This document shows positions 1 to 8,777 of a DNA stretch of 64,000 bases, in pieces. A program made the position numbers and the translations under genes. How positions within the stretch are numbered: position 1 is the first letter of the stretch; the number at the start of each line of letters is the position of its first letter. A model generated the notes under the pieces. It had not been told where the DNA came from. It did not search any database and saw only the letters and a list, made by a program, of their open reading frames with translations. Source of the DNA: PALSA-270 sp963770245 (lineage in GTDB: Bacteria; Acidobacteriota; Terriglobia; Terriglobales; Acidobacteriaceae); assembly GCA_963770245.1 (NCBI GenBank), contig CAVYOX010000007.1, positions 254,544-318,543 of the forward strand. The letters are read 5' to 3'.

Positions 1-1
1 A

Positions 2-1039
2 CCGCCATACGAGCTGCAGCACGCGGATGCAGCTGGAGCAGCCTTGCCCTCCCATGCCGGTTGGGGGCGCAGGCCGGGGCTGCGTTGGGCCGCGGCCGCG
101 GCCTGTCTGGTGGTCGTCGGCGGAGCGGTGATCCTAGGTCGTCATGCGCTCGCTACTAAGGGAGATCTGATTGCTCTAAAGCCGACTCGGTCTCAGCCCA
201 TGCCAAATGAATACTCCCAGCAACCCCAGGCTTCCGATCAGGCCGAACAGATCGTTGCTCGCGTCGAACCCTCGCCGCCTCGTCGCGGGTCTGCCCGGGG
301 TGCGGCGTCCGCCGGAAAATCGCGCGCCTTGGATAATCTGCAGAAGCAGACCGCGAACACCAGCGCGGGATCCGGCTTCGGAATGGCGAGGTTCGAATCG
401 CAGATGAGGGAATCAGGGGCGGCGCCCGCTGTTGCTGCCAAGGGCGCCCCGCCCCAAGCCGACAAGAAACTACCGACCACGGGCCAGCAGCTGGAAGGCT
501 TGCGGACCAGCCCAGGGCAGATGAGTGAGACGGTGCAAGTGGAGTCGGCCGCTCCCGCCGTGGTCTATCCCGGCGCCGAGGCCAAGGATTTCGCCCCTCC
601 CGCGCCGCCGAACGGCAGTGCCTCCCCGAAGGGGATCGTCGGCGGTTCCATGATCGCAAGAAACCAGACCGTGCAAATCCAAGCCGCGGGTGACTCCATC
701 ATGCCCCGCTGGACTCTCTCCTCCGATGGAACTCTACTGTTGCGTTCCTTCGACAACGGTAAGACATGGCAGTCCGTTCCCGTCGCGGGCAGAGTGGTTT
801 TCCGCGCCTTGTCTGCTCTGGGTCCGGAAGTGTGGATCGGAGGCTCGGCCGGTGCTCTTTACCATTCCTCGGACAGCGGACAGCACTGGCTGAGAGTTGA
901 ACCCTCCGCCGGCGGCAGAATCCTGGTCGCTGACATCCTTGCCCTTCAATTCACCGATCCGCAGCATGGCAAACTCACGACCGCAAACCATGAAATCTGG
1001 ATCACTGCCGACGCCGGCCAGAGCTGGCAACTGAGGTAG
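2..1039 (+). CDS. membrane-anchored YCF48/BNR-like protein, 5' partial
   Basis: The reading frame is open to the left edge of the window, so the N-terminus is missing. A TTG at 44 is the first possible start inside but need not be real. One hydrophobic segment (LRWAAAAACLVVVGGAVIL) lies near residue 10 of the visible part. A long low-complexity Ala/Pro/Ser/Gln linker follows. The last ~110 residues form two short blades with SxDG-T and S-D-SGQHW / ADAGQSW motifs, as in YCF48/BNR-type beta-propellers. Proteins of this build in Acidobacteriota often start with an anti-sigma zinc-finger domain; that part would lie upstream and is not visible. Likely inner-membrane with a periplasmic propeller. 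The family call is reasonable; the function is unknown. Confidence 0.75.
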   Translation, partial: PPYELQHADAAGAALPSHAGWGRRPGLRWAAAAACLVVVGGAVILGRHALATKGDLIALKPTRSQPMPNEYSQQPQASDQAEQIVARVEPSPPRRGSARGAASAGKSRALDNLQKQTANTSAGSGFGMARFESQMRESGAAPAVAAKGAPPQADKKLPTTGQQLEGLRTSPGQMSETVQVESAAPAVVYPGAEAKDFAPPAPPNGSASPKGIVGGSMIARNQTVQIQAAGDSIMPRWTLSSDGTLLLRSFDNGKTWQSVPVAGRVVFRALSALGPEVWIGGSAGALYHSSDSGQHWLRVEPSAGGRILVADILALQFTDPQHGKLTTANHEIWITADAGQSWQLR

Positions 1040-1611
1040 AGCACTCGCTCCGCGCGACTACGCTCGAGGCGGCCCAGACGAGGGTAACCAGTTGTCGATC
1101 CGTTCCCTCGGGGCGCACTTATCATTAGCGCCCAATGGATTAGCGCCGTCCGTCTCCAAAAATCACCGATTACTCAACGCCGCTCGCGGCGGTTACCGCC
1201 GACACATCCCGCGATTACGAAAGTGACATTTACACTTCTGTCCCCTCAGCCTAGTATTCGAATCGTGGTTTGGCAGTTCTGGGGGAGGGCTGCCCTGCCG
1301 AGGCGTCCTGAACTTAATCGTTCTGGGCGCTTTTTTATTGGATCGATCGCCACGAGCGCCCGGGTGGTTGGCCGCTGGGCTCCAACCATCCGTCGACTCG
1401 CCGGAGATGCGGACGATTTTCGAAGCACCCACGCGCACCAAAGTCCGCGGGCCCACGACCAACCGCCGAACTGGCCTTGCGACTTCTCGCGCGGACCTGC
1501 ATCGAATACAAGTGCTAGGATAGAAGCCGGATTGGGGCAGAATGCTCACGGGGTGGGGATTTAGGGCAGCGCTGCCTGCGCCACGTCGGTCCGCGACTGA
1601 GGAGACAAATA
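1040..1611. other. intergenic, no gene seen
   Basis: No open frame here has recognisable protein content. A short perfect palindrome GGCGGT-T-ACCGCC sits at 1188-1200. The last bases hold the ribosome binding site of the thioredoxin gene (AGGAGA at 1600-1605). No convincing promoter was found. Confidence 0.5.
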
Positions 1612-1971
1612 ATGGCCAGCAATGGGATCCTTGAGGTAAATGACTCGAATTTCGACCAGGATGTTCTGAAGTCGGAACAACCCGTTCTATTGGACTTCTG
1701 GGCGACCTGGTGCGGACCTTGCCGTGCCATCGCTCCCATCGTCGCCGAGCTCGCCCACCAGTACGAAGGCAAGCTGAAGGTCGGCAAGATGGACGTCGAC
1801 CGCAACAGCGCCACGCCGATGCGCTACAAAGTCACCGGCATTCCTACCTTGTTGGTGTTCAAAGGGGGCCAGGTGGTCGAGCAATTGGTCGGCTACCGCC
1901 CGAAGGAAGCCATTCAGCAAGCGATCGAAAAGCACATCGGGCAACCGACGCTCGAAAAGCATCCCGGGTGA
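1612..1971 (+). CDS. trxA: thioredoxin
   Basis: Cytoplasmic dithiol-disulfide oxidoreductase of 119 residues, slightly longer than the usual ~108. The active site WCGPC follows the strand LLDFWAT at about residue 35. The conserved cis-proline segment GIPTLLVFKGG is at about residue 80, and the family's C-terminal helix follows. There is no signal peptide, so it acts in the cytoplasm as a general reductant. The ATG is preceded by AGGAGA with a 6-base gap, which fixes the start. The gene stands alone, with a hairpin terminator shortly downstream at 2009-2029. The family call is secure; only which reductase feeds it is unknown. Confidence 0.95.
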   Translation: MASNGILEVNDSNFDQDVLKSEQPVLLDFWATWCGPCRAIAPIVAELAHQYEGKLKVGKMDVDRNSATPMRYKVTGIPTLLVFKGGQVVEQLVGYRPKEAIQQAIEKHIGQPTLEKHPG

Positions 1972-2006
1972 GGGCCGAAGCCGTCAGCCCCTAGTACCTC
2001 GGGAAG

Positions 2007-2039
2007 CGCGCCCGGCCAGAAGGCGGGCGTTCTTCGTTT
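2007..2039 (+). terminator. rho-independent terminator after trxA
   Basis: Stem CGCCC (2009-2013) pairs with GGGCG (2025-2029). After a single bulged G, GCC (2015-2017) pairs with GGC (2022-2024) around an AGAA loop. A T-rich tail (TTCTTCGTTT) follows. It lies 38 bases after the trxA stop. The remainder of 1972-2390 shows no gene. Confidence 0.6.
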
Positions 2040-2390
2040 ACTATCTACGACCAATGTCAGGAGATGGTTTCCTATTCCCGCTGCTGGCAGCGGGAATAGA
2101 CTTTGAGTACCGAGCGCTTTCAAAAGGAACGGTTTGCCCAGTGAGCGGCCGCGCGGTCTCGGCCGCACAACAGCGACTGGTCAGCTTGCTGGGTCGGAGT
2201 CTTGCCTGGGTCGCTTGGCCGACACGCACCGTTCTCTCTCGCCCACAGGTGCGTGAACTGCTCCTGTTGATTCTTGAAAATGTAGTGGACGCCCTGGCCC
2301 CCGCAGTGAGCAAGGCTCAGGCCGCCGACGCCTCGGGTAGCGATACATTCCATCCGCTGGACGTTTTCAGCATATTGAGTTCTTGCCATT

Positions 2391-4067
2391 TCACTGAAGA
2401 CTGGGAGCCACGCAGGTTTCTTGGCCCGATTGGATCGCCTGAAGTTTTAGGCGAGCGACTTTTTGATCTGGACTGTAGAGTAATACCCGCTGTAATACCC
2501 GCTGGGCGGCATCCTTGTTGCCCAGCATACAGTCCGCTGATGCAAGATTGATTCCCGGCTCGTCGATGTCCTCGTTGCGATCGAAGGTCTTCTGCCACAG
2601 AGTTTCGGCAGCGGTGAGTTGTCCAGACTTTGCCAACAGGATTGCTAGATTGTTGGTGGCTGTCACATCGATTGGATCGAGCTTGAGCGCCTCACGGTAG
2701 AGTTCCATTGCCAGCGTGTTGTTTCCCCGGGTTTCAGCGAGATATGCGAGAGCAGTAAGCACCGGCCGATCATGCGGATCGGACTTTTTCGCCGCCAACA
2801 GCTGCGTCCACGCTCTGCCCGCCTGAGCAGCGTTTTCCCCCAAGTCGTAGTATGCAAGGGCGAGGTCGCGTTGACTGGTGTTCTCCTGGAGAAACGGAAC
2901 CAACTCCCGATCTGCCTGCGACGGTTCGGAAGTTTCAAGCGGATCGGGATTCTGTCGAATGCGATGATCGGTCCAGGCGACGTGCGGAACCTTCTCCACT
3001 TTGCCCTTTGGCATATGACAGCTGGTGCAATCTGGATTGTCGTTGAAATGAGATGTGGAATACTTCGCTGCCTTGTGACAGACCAAGCACTTGCTCCGAT
3101 AGAATGCCGCCCGTTCCACCGCCGGTGGTGAATAGTGCGGATCATGGCAGTTCATACACGACATGCGGTCACCGCTGACTATTTTGCATTTACTGAGGGT
3201 TAGTTCTTCAATCTCGCTGACGCCGCGGCTCATCATGTTGTCGCCGGCGTAGACGAAGTAGGAAAGGTAGTCTGCAATCCGCTCGCCTGGCTTGTAGTCG
3301 TCAACCTCCCGTCCAGCGTGCTCGATTCGGGTATCGCCTTCGAGGTGACAACTGATGCAAACGGAATCCCGCCTCTCCGGGTCAAGCTTGACCGGATTGA
3401 TTGCCGGAGCTTTACCTGAACTCATGACGTGGGCAGTGGTGTCGCCGTGACACCTCTCGCAAGTGATGCCGCCGTGAAGAAACGGTAGTCCTTGAAAATG
3501 GTTGCGCGTGCCTGGATCTTCATGTTGCACGCCGCTCATGTGGCAGCGCATACAATCTCGCGTCATGGGCAAAGCGGGGGGCAGTGTTCGCAAATCGCCC
3601 AAGCCGGGCTTCATGTCATAGGCTTGGGATTGGCCATAGAAAGCAACCGGGGACTCGAGTAGGTACCCGTTGATCGTGTAGAGATACGTAGTGCTCAGGT
3701 GCCCGGACCCCAGAAAATAATCGAGCTTTTGGCTTCCTTCTAGGCCCGGATCCCCGGGGCGCGAATAGTTCAGCCAGAGCGACCCATCCTTGTTGGATAC
3801 TCGGTAATCGATTCCAGACGGTACGTGCCGGAATCGTCCGGTAAAGATACGATCGGAGGCCAGCCCGCTCGCATTCGCCATGGGGGTACCAAGATACTTG
3901 CGAAAAATATCCTGGTGGCACTTGGAGCAAATGGCATCAGCCTCTCGTACGGGCGTAGCATTGTGGGACTGCGGGGATGTGGATAATGAATCCACTGCCC
4001 CGGCGATCGAGCACCACGCAAAAATAGTCGCGATCCGGATCCATCGTTCTAGTAGCGACCAACGCAT
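2391..4067 (-). CDS. heptaheme cytochrome c with C-terminal TPR repeats
   Basis: Protein of 558 residues with a hydrophobic N-terminal segment (residues 8-25) that should act as an export signal. I count seven CxxCH heme-attachment motifs: CSKCH, CMRCH, CERCH, CISCH, CMNCH, CLVCH and CTSCH. All lie in the first two thirds, spaced as in cytochrome c554/doubled-CxxCH families. The last ~150 residues are TPR-like (for example LAYYDLGENAAQAGRAW and NNLAILLAKSGQLTAAETLW). It is expected in the periplasm as an electron carrier or as a scaffold through the TPRs. The gene is monocistronic, with no oxidase or reductase beside it. A 12-bp tandem repeat (GTAATACCCGCT twice, about 2480-2505) encodes a duplicated QRVL near the C-terminus. 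The redox partner cannot be inferred. Confidence 0.85.
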   Translation of the reverse strand: MRWSLLERWIRIATIFAWCSIAGAVDSLSTSPQSHNATPVREADAICSKCHQDIFRKYLGTPMANASGLASDRIFTGRFRHVPSGIDYRVSNKDGSLWLNYSRPGDPGLEGSQKLDYFLGSGHLSTTYLYTINGYLLESPVAFYGQSQAYDMKPGLGDLRTLPPALPMTRDCMRCHMSGVQHEDPGTRNHFQGLPFLHGGITCERCHGDTTAHVMSSGKAPAINPVKLDPERRDSVCISCHLEGDTRIEHAGREVDDYKPGERIADYLSYFVYAGDNMMSRGVSEIEELTLSKCKIVSGDRMSCMNCHDPHYSPPAVERAAFYRSKCLVCHKAAKYSTSHFNDNPDCTSCHMPKGKVEKVPHVAWTDHRIRQNPDPLETSEPSQADRELVPFLQENTSQRDLALAYYDLGENAAQAGRAWTQLLAAKKSDPHDRPVLTALAYLAETRGNNTLAMELYREALKLDPIDVTATNNLAILLAKSGQLTAAETLWQKTFDRNEDIDEPGINLASADCMLGNKDAAQRVLQRVLLYSPDQKVARLKLQAIQSGQETCVAPSLQ

Positions 4068-4377
4068 GGCGATCTAATCCGCAGCCGACTGTTTAACGGG
4101 CCATGGGCAATGTGAAATCAAGATCGGCATGCCCCATAGTTTCAGTTGGCTGAGTCGACTTCTTCATGCGCAGACTTGGGGAAAGATCCGCCACTATACG
4201 ACTCACGCCATCGTAACTGGAATTTCCTTTTGACCCAAAAACGGCTGCTATTGTTCCCTCAATCCCGGTTCGCGTCAATGTTAAAGAATTTTCGATGACG
4301 CAAATTCGACGGTGTAAAAGGCGAGGGTGTAAGTTGGCTTTTTGCCTGGCAAGCGAAAGCCGTTCCCGGAAAGGAGG

Positions 4378-4640
4378 CCTACACCCCGCTGGCGAAGACG
4401 ATCCCCATCCCGGAGCATTTCCAACATTTTCTGGCGGAGATGAAAGAGGGTTTCTGGGGGACGTGTACGGGCAGACCCAGGCGAGTCTGGAAGCAGCTTT
4501 CGGCGGCGGCTCTATGGCAACGGCTACTACCTGCGGGATTTCGTGACGCACCCTGGGAAAAGGCTCTCCGCCGCGCGGGATCGCGCGCTTGGAGCGGCGG
4601 GGGACGAAGTGGCGTCACAACACCTCGCGGGTTGGTCCGG
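4378..4640 (+). pseudogene. decayed IS256 (mutator)-type transposase fragment
   Basis: Three overlapping frames carry pieces of one protein. Frame a has IPIPEHFQHFLAEMKEGFWG, frame b continues DVYGQTQASLE, and frame c has LYGNGYYLRDFVTHPG. The order and the NGYYxRDxVT signature match the N-terminal part of mutator-type transposases. At least two frameshifts are present and the catalytic region is absent, so this is dead. The rest of 4068-4690 shows nothing else recognisable. Confidence 0.5.
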
Positions 4641-4690
4641 CGCACAGGCAGATTGGCTTTGGGCCGTCTTGGCTAAGTCTGGCGATGCCA

Positions 4691-5509
4691 TTAGGCTTGG
4701 CTATCCGGCGAGACCATGGCCCCTGGCCGGTAGCCCAGGCTGCCTGAAAAATCGGAAGCCATCCGCGCCACCAAAGGGGCCAAGAGACAAACGCGCTTCC
4801 TGGTAAGGCGGAGGGCGGCACCTGCGATACTGATCGCCGCTACGACCCTGCCGGAGTGATCCTGGACTGCAGCTCCAATACATTTAAGTCCAACTTCGAG
4901 CTCCTGGTCGTCCACTGCGAATCCGCTCGTTCGAACTTGTGCAAGTTCGGCCTTCAGCTCCGAGCGCCGGGTGATTGTGTGCCGGGTGTAAGCCCTCAGG
5001 CCGTGCTTACGCATGATCATGTTGACCTCCGGCTCGGGAAGGAAGGCAAGAATTGCCTTCCCCAGTGAGGAGCAATGGACTGGAGCCTTACCGCCTACCG
5101 TGACGTGCATCCGCAATACATGCCGGCCCTCGGCAACAGCGATGGATACCACTTCACCATCGCAGAGAACTCCGAGGGCTGCCGTTTCCCCGCTCTGGCC
5201 ACTCAGGTTTTCGAGATAAGGACGACCAATGGTTGCGAGGTCAAAGCGCGCCACTGCTCGAGCTCCTAATTGCAACAACTTGGATCCCAAGCGGTATTTC
5301 CCTGTGCCAAAGTCCTTCTCCGCGAAGCGGTGGCGTTCGAGGGTTCTCAATAGACGATAAAACGTACTCTTGTGCAGATTCAACTTCTTTCCCATATCGG
5401 CCAAGCTCAGGTCTTCGGTGCTTGCGGCAAGAACATCCAGAATTGCGAAGGAACGGTCAAGCACCTGAGCTCGGTACGGAAACTGACTGTTTTCGCTGCG
5501 TCGTCTCAT
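4691..5509 (-). CDS. IclR-family transcriptional regulator
   Basis: About 272 residues from the preferred ATG at 5509. A second ATG four codons upstream (5521) is possible, but the internal Met aligns with the start of the other IclR protein at 10828. The N-terminal winged helix (AQVLDRSFAILDVL, then LSLADMGKKLNLHKSTFYRL) is followed by the IclR effector domain. That domain has the GKYRLGSKLLQLG hinge and the family C-terminal block EVGLKCIGAAVQDHSG. IclR proteins usually control catabolic genes close by. Here the adjacent same-strand MFS carrier and the RraA-like gene are the natural targets. The effector is unknown. Confidence 0.9.
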   Translation of the reverse strand: MRRRSENSQFPYRAQVLDRSFAILDVLAASTEDLSLADMGKKLNLHKSTFYRLLRTLERHRFAEKDFGTGKYRLGSKLLQLGARAVARFDLATIGRPYLENLSGQSGETAALGVLCDGEVVSIAVAEGRHVLRMHVTVGGKAPVHCSSLGKAILAFLPEPEVNMIMRKHGLRAYTRHTITRRSELKAELAQVRTSGFAVDDQELEVGLKCIGAAVQDHSGRVVAAISIAGAALRLTRKRVCLLAPLVARMASDFSGSLGYRPGAMVSPDSQA

Positions 5510-5792
5510 GGCATTTAGCATAGCATTGAGCTCAATTTAACAAGTAGCGGCTTGGGATTTACCTTTCGCCCGCAAGTCTGCATTCGAGCGGATCTTGTTC
5601 CGATTCGTCGCCGACCCGACATATCCCCTGCTACAGCGAACCTTGGAACCGTACCGAGGAGCTGTCTTAGGAACTGGACGGACCCCTCACGAGGGCGGAC
5701 CCGTGCGCCTTCCCCACATACCTGGTTCCGATCTTCGAATCAAGCTAGTAGAGATTCTGGGAAGGACCATCGCCGTACGGGAAATGGCTCGA

Positions 5793-7067
5793 CTACTTCG
5801 CAAACTTCGGGCTTGCGCGCCCGTGCAGGCTCCGCAAGCTGATGGACATGAGCGCATAGGCTGTCAGATGCGTGAATCCCAGGGCCGTAAATACCGGGAT
5901 ATACCCAAAGTTCTTGACTACGTGTCCGGTTAGCAGCGTTGAAAGTCCGCCGCCCACGGTGCCGCCCACCAGGGTCAGCGCCACCACCCGGGCGACGTTT
6001 TGTGGCGGAGTGGATTCAATGATGAGTGTCGTCAGGTTGGTGTTCCAGGAGGCTTGCAAGAACATGACCAGCGTGATCAAGCTGACCGCGAGCGGGGCCG
6101 AGCCAACCCGAACCGCCACCAAAGTCAGCGGCGTCAGACACGCCACCACGAACAAAATGCGTCGGCGGGCCAGGCGCGGGTCCGTTCCACGGCGAATTAG
6201 CCAGTCGGAGACAGCCCCACCGGTCAACGCGCCAAGATCGGCCCCGAGAAATGGAATCCAGGCCATCATGCCGGTCTTTGCTAGGGAGAAACCGTGGGAG
6301 GTGTGGAGATAGGCGGGAAGCCAAAAAAGAAAAAAAAAGGTAAAGGGATCCGTGAGGAAACGTGTGAAAAAGAAACTGCGGACCACAGGCTGGGACAGCA
6401 GGCGAAAGATTGAGATGTTTTCCTGTGTGACAGCGTTTGACCCGCGGCCCCGCAAAATAACCGTCCGCTCGGCAGCGGACAACCCAGGCTGCCGCTCTGG
6501 AGAATGGTAAAACCAGAGCCAAACGCCCAAAAGCACGAAACCCGACGCCCCGGTGATGACAAAGCTGAATTGCCAATGATAATGGAGTGCTAGCCAAGCC
6601 ACCAGCGGAGGCGCGATCATCGCACCGATAAAATTCCCGGTGGAAAACACCGCCCAGCAAACTCCCCGTTCGCGCTGTGGAATCCAATCCCTCAATACCC
6701 GGGCGGCGGCAGGGGTATAGAAACTTTCCCCCAATCCCAACACAACCCGCAGGACCAGGAACGAAATCCATCCGGTCGCCAGGGAGTGAGCAACCGCGGC
6801 GACAGACCACACCGTCAAGGCGACCGCAAAACTTGTCCGCACCCCAAACCGGTCAACAATCCCTCCTGCGAATAAATACCCGAGTCCGGTTGCCATCAGA
6901 AAACCCATGACGATGTAGGAATACTCGGCCGCGGAAAAACCAAAAATCTCCTCCAGCGTTTTTTCCAGGACGGAAAGGGTCTGCCGGTCGAGAAAAGCGA
7001 TTGTCGAGATGAAAAACAGCAGCCCGGCCACCAGCCATCGCCGGTGTTCGCGAAGGACCGCGATCAT
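5793..7067 (-). CDS. MFS transporter, ACS (anion:cation symporter)-like
   Basis: A 424-residue integral membrane protein with about 12 hydrophobic segments. The first helix ends in FLDRQTLSVL, a D-R-Q signature typical of the hexuronate/organic-anion (ACS) branch of the major facilitator superfamily. The loop GGIVDRFGVR is the conserved loop between helices 2 and 3, and GLGESFYTPAAARVLRDWIP is the central motif. It should import an organic acid with protons or sodium across the inner membrane. It starts 67 bases from the divergent RraA-like gene, so both may share a control region. The IclR gene downstream on the same strand may regulate it. The exact substrate cannot be read. Confidence 0.88.
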   Translation of the reverse strand: MIAVLREHRRWLVAGLLFFISTIAFLDRQTLSVLEKTLEEIFGFSAAEYSYIVMGFLMATGLGYLFAGGIVDRFGVRTSFAVALTVWSVAAVAHSLATGWISFLVLRVVLGLGESFYTPAAARVLRDWIPQRERGVCWAVFSTGNFIGAMIAPPLVAWLALHYHWQFSFVITGASGFVLLGVWLWFYHSPERQPGLSAAERTVILRGRGSNAVTQENISIFRLLSQPVVRSFFFTRFLTDPFTFFFLFWLPAYLHTSHGFSLAKTGMMAWIPFLGADLGALTGGAVSDWLIRRGTDPRLARRRILFVVACLTPLTLVAVRVGSAPLAVSLITLVMFLQASWNTNLTTLIIESTPPQNVARVVALTLVGGTVGGGLSTLLTGHVVKNFGYIPVFTALGFTHLTAYALMSISLRSLHGRASPKFAK

Positions 7068-7134
7068 TCTTATTAGTCTCCGGGGTTACTGCGTGCGTTG
7101 CGGCGCGGTCATGATAGTATCCACGAATCGATAA

Positions 7135-7878
7135 ATGCAACCCGCATTGTCCGATGGCGAATTGAATGAATTGCGGCGGTGGAGCACGGGCGCCGTCTGC
7201 AATGGTTGGGAGCAGATCACTCGGCGGGACATCGTCGGGGAGGCGATCAATCTTGAGCCGACGCAAGATTTCATGCCCTTTCTCGGACCGATGATAGGTT
7301 ACGCGGTCACGGTTGTGATCCAGCCCAGCGACCCCACGCACAAACAGAAAACTCCCTCCGCCTGGAGCGAATACCGTCGTTATGTGGCCTCAGTCCCAGG
7401 TCCAAAAATCGTCGTCGTGCAAGACCTCGACAAGCCGCGACTGCTCGGCGCGTTTTGGGGTGAGGTGACAAGTAACTTTCACCGTTCGGTTGGCTGCGTC
7501 GGCACAATCATTGACGGAGGCATCCGCGATGTTGACGAAATGGGACAGGCCGGATTCAAGGCGCTGGCGCGGGGTTTGTGCGCAGGCCGCGCACACTCGT
7601 GTCCGATCCGCTGGGGCAGAGAGGTCGAGGTTTTTGGGCGGCGCATTGTGCCCGGGCAATTGATCCATGCTGATAAACACGGGTTCCTCGCCATTCCGCC
7701 CGGCGATGAGCCGGGGCTGCTGGAAGCAACGCGATTCATGGACGCCAGGGAATGCCAGACGGTAATCGTAGCCGCGCACACCGCCGGCAGATCGCCGTCG
7801 GAGATTTGCGACGCGATGGATCGGGCGGGCGAAACGTTCCGCGCGGCAGTGCGCGAGAAATTCGGGAGCAAAAAATGA
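7135..7878 (+). CDS. RraA-like protein (HMG/CHA aldolase or regulator fold)
   Basis: Protein of 247 residues in the RraA/4-hydroxy-4-methyl-2-oxoglutarate aldolase family. The diagnostic segment is GTIIDGGIRDVDEM (about residue 125), with the G-D/G-G-x-RD substrate- and metal-binding pattern. It is preceded by FWGEVTSNFHRSVGCVG, the usual G-E-x region. The C-terminus has HADKHGFLAIP, which is also conserved. Some members cleave 4-carboxy-4-hydroxy-2-oxoadipate-type acids in aromatic catabolism, while others inhibit RNase E. The divergent organic-acid carrier and IclR regulator favour a catabolic role. The reaction itself is not proven by sequence. Confidence 0.85.
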   Translation: MQPALSDGELNELRRWSTGAVCNGWEQITRRDIVGEAINLEPTQDFMPFLGPMIGYAVTVVIQPSDPTHKQKTPSAWSEYRRYVASVPGPKIVVVQDLDKPRLLGAFWGEVTSNFHRSVGCVGTIIDGGIRDVDEMGQAGFKALARGLCAGRAHSCPIRWGREVEVFGRRIVPGQLIHADKHGFLAIPPGDEPGLLEATRFMDARECQTVIVAAHTAGRSPSEICDAMDRAGETFRAAVREKFGSKK

Positions 7879-7884
7879 AGTGTG

Positions 7885-8115
7885 TTCTGGCCCCGAGGAC
7901 GGCTTGCGGCAACTCCAGGGCGTGGATTCGTCGCTGGGCTTTCTCCGCGTGGTGGACAGGATGCGGGCGCGCGCAGCCGGGGTCAGCACCCTGAGCTTTT
8001 GGCCGGGATGATAGGCGCTTGATCGTGTTGAAAGACGCACCTTCTGCCAGCATCAGGATCGACTTGGCACGAAACCCTTATCCCGCGGGCAGAGAGCGAG
8101 CCCGAGCGATGCTCT
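7885..8115 (-). pseudogene. IS630-type transposase, N-terminal remnant
   Basis: On the minus strand one frame reads AKSILMLAEGASFNTIKR, the start of an IS630 helix-turn-helix. A shifted frame continues LTPAARARILSTTRRKPSD and ESTPWSCRK, typical of the next IS630 segment. The two parts are joined by a frameshift, and the DDE domain is absent. It begins right after the RraA-like gene stop. Confidence 0.6.
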
Positions 8116-8544
8116 AAGGTCGGAAAGCTGTTGTTCGGTGAGCGGTTCGCTCCTACTCCGCGACGTCCATTGACCCGAGCAAAGAAGTGCCGGCCGCGCT
8201 GCTCCTCTGCTCGGCTCTTGTACTCGGCTCTCGGCGCAGAACTACGGCACGCCTCTTGCAAACGGTTGCTGCATGGCCTGGGCGAACATAGGCGATCCCA
8301 ACGGGGATGGAGTCCGCCGAGGGCTAGTGCGAGATGCGGCAGATCAAAGCGCTGGTGATGTGGCGGCTTAGATGAGCTCGTCAACGTCCATTCTCGGGCG
8401 TTGGTATGAACTGTGGACAACCCTGCAAGCAATACTGTCGTCTTTTTCATGACGCATCAGGGTAGGTCCCGGTACCGGCGGTTTGCGCTAGTGTTTAGTC
8501 ATAGCATTTCTTTACTTTGGAGGACTAGTACATCGTCCAGTTAG

Positions 8545-8760
8545 TTATTTATAGTATTGCGATCCGGGCGGCGCCGGCGGCGCCTTCTCGGCTTGCGTGG
8601 GTGCGTCGCTTGATATTCTTTCGTCGCCTCGATAATGCGCTGAAGGTTTTCCGCGTCTTTGGTCCATACGAACGGCCTGGGATTTTCGTTGTTATTCAGA
8701 CGCTGAACAACGTACAGGCCGACCAGTTTCTGGCGGTTACGGAACCGGTGCCGGCAGCGA
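8545..8760 (-). pseudogene. IS630-type transposase, C-terminal remnant
   Basis: The minus strand reads RLNNNENPRPFVWTKDAENL, then an Arg-rich tail and a stop at about 8544. N-E-N-P-x-P-F-x-W-T-K is the C-terminal signature of IS630 transposases. It cannot continue the other IS630 fragment at 7885-8115, because on this strand the C-terminus lies upstream of the N-terminus. This points to a second copy or a rearrangement. It abuts the start of the TPR gene at 8778. Between the fragments (8116-8544) nothing else was recognised. Confidence 0.55.
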
Positions 8761-8777
8761 AATGGGAGGCTCAAGCC

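Noticed and set aside
1188..1200. GGCGGT-T-ACCGCC palindrome
   Set aside because: Too short and isolated to call an operator; no gene start close enough.
4093..4551. Minus-strand 152-codon frame
   Set aside because: Overlaps the IS256-like remnant on the other strand and shows no domain.
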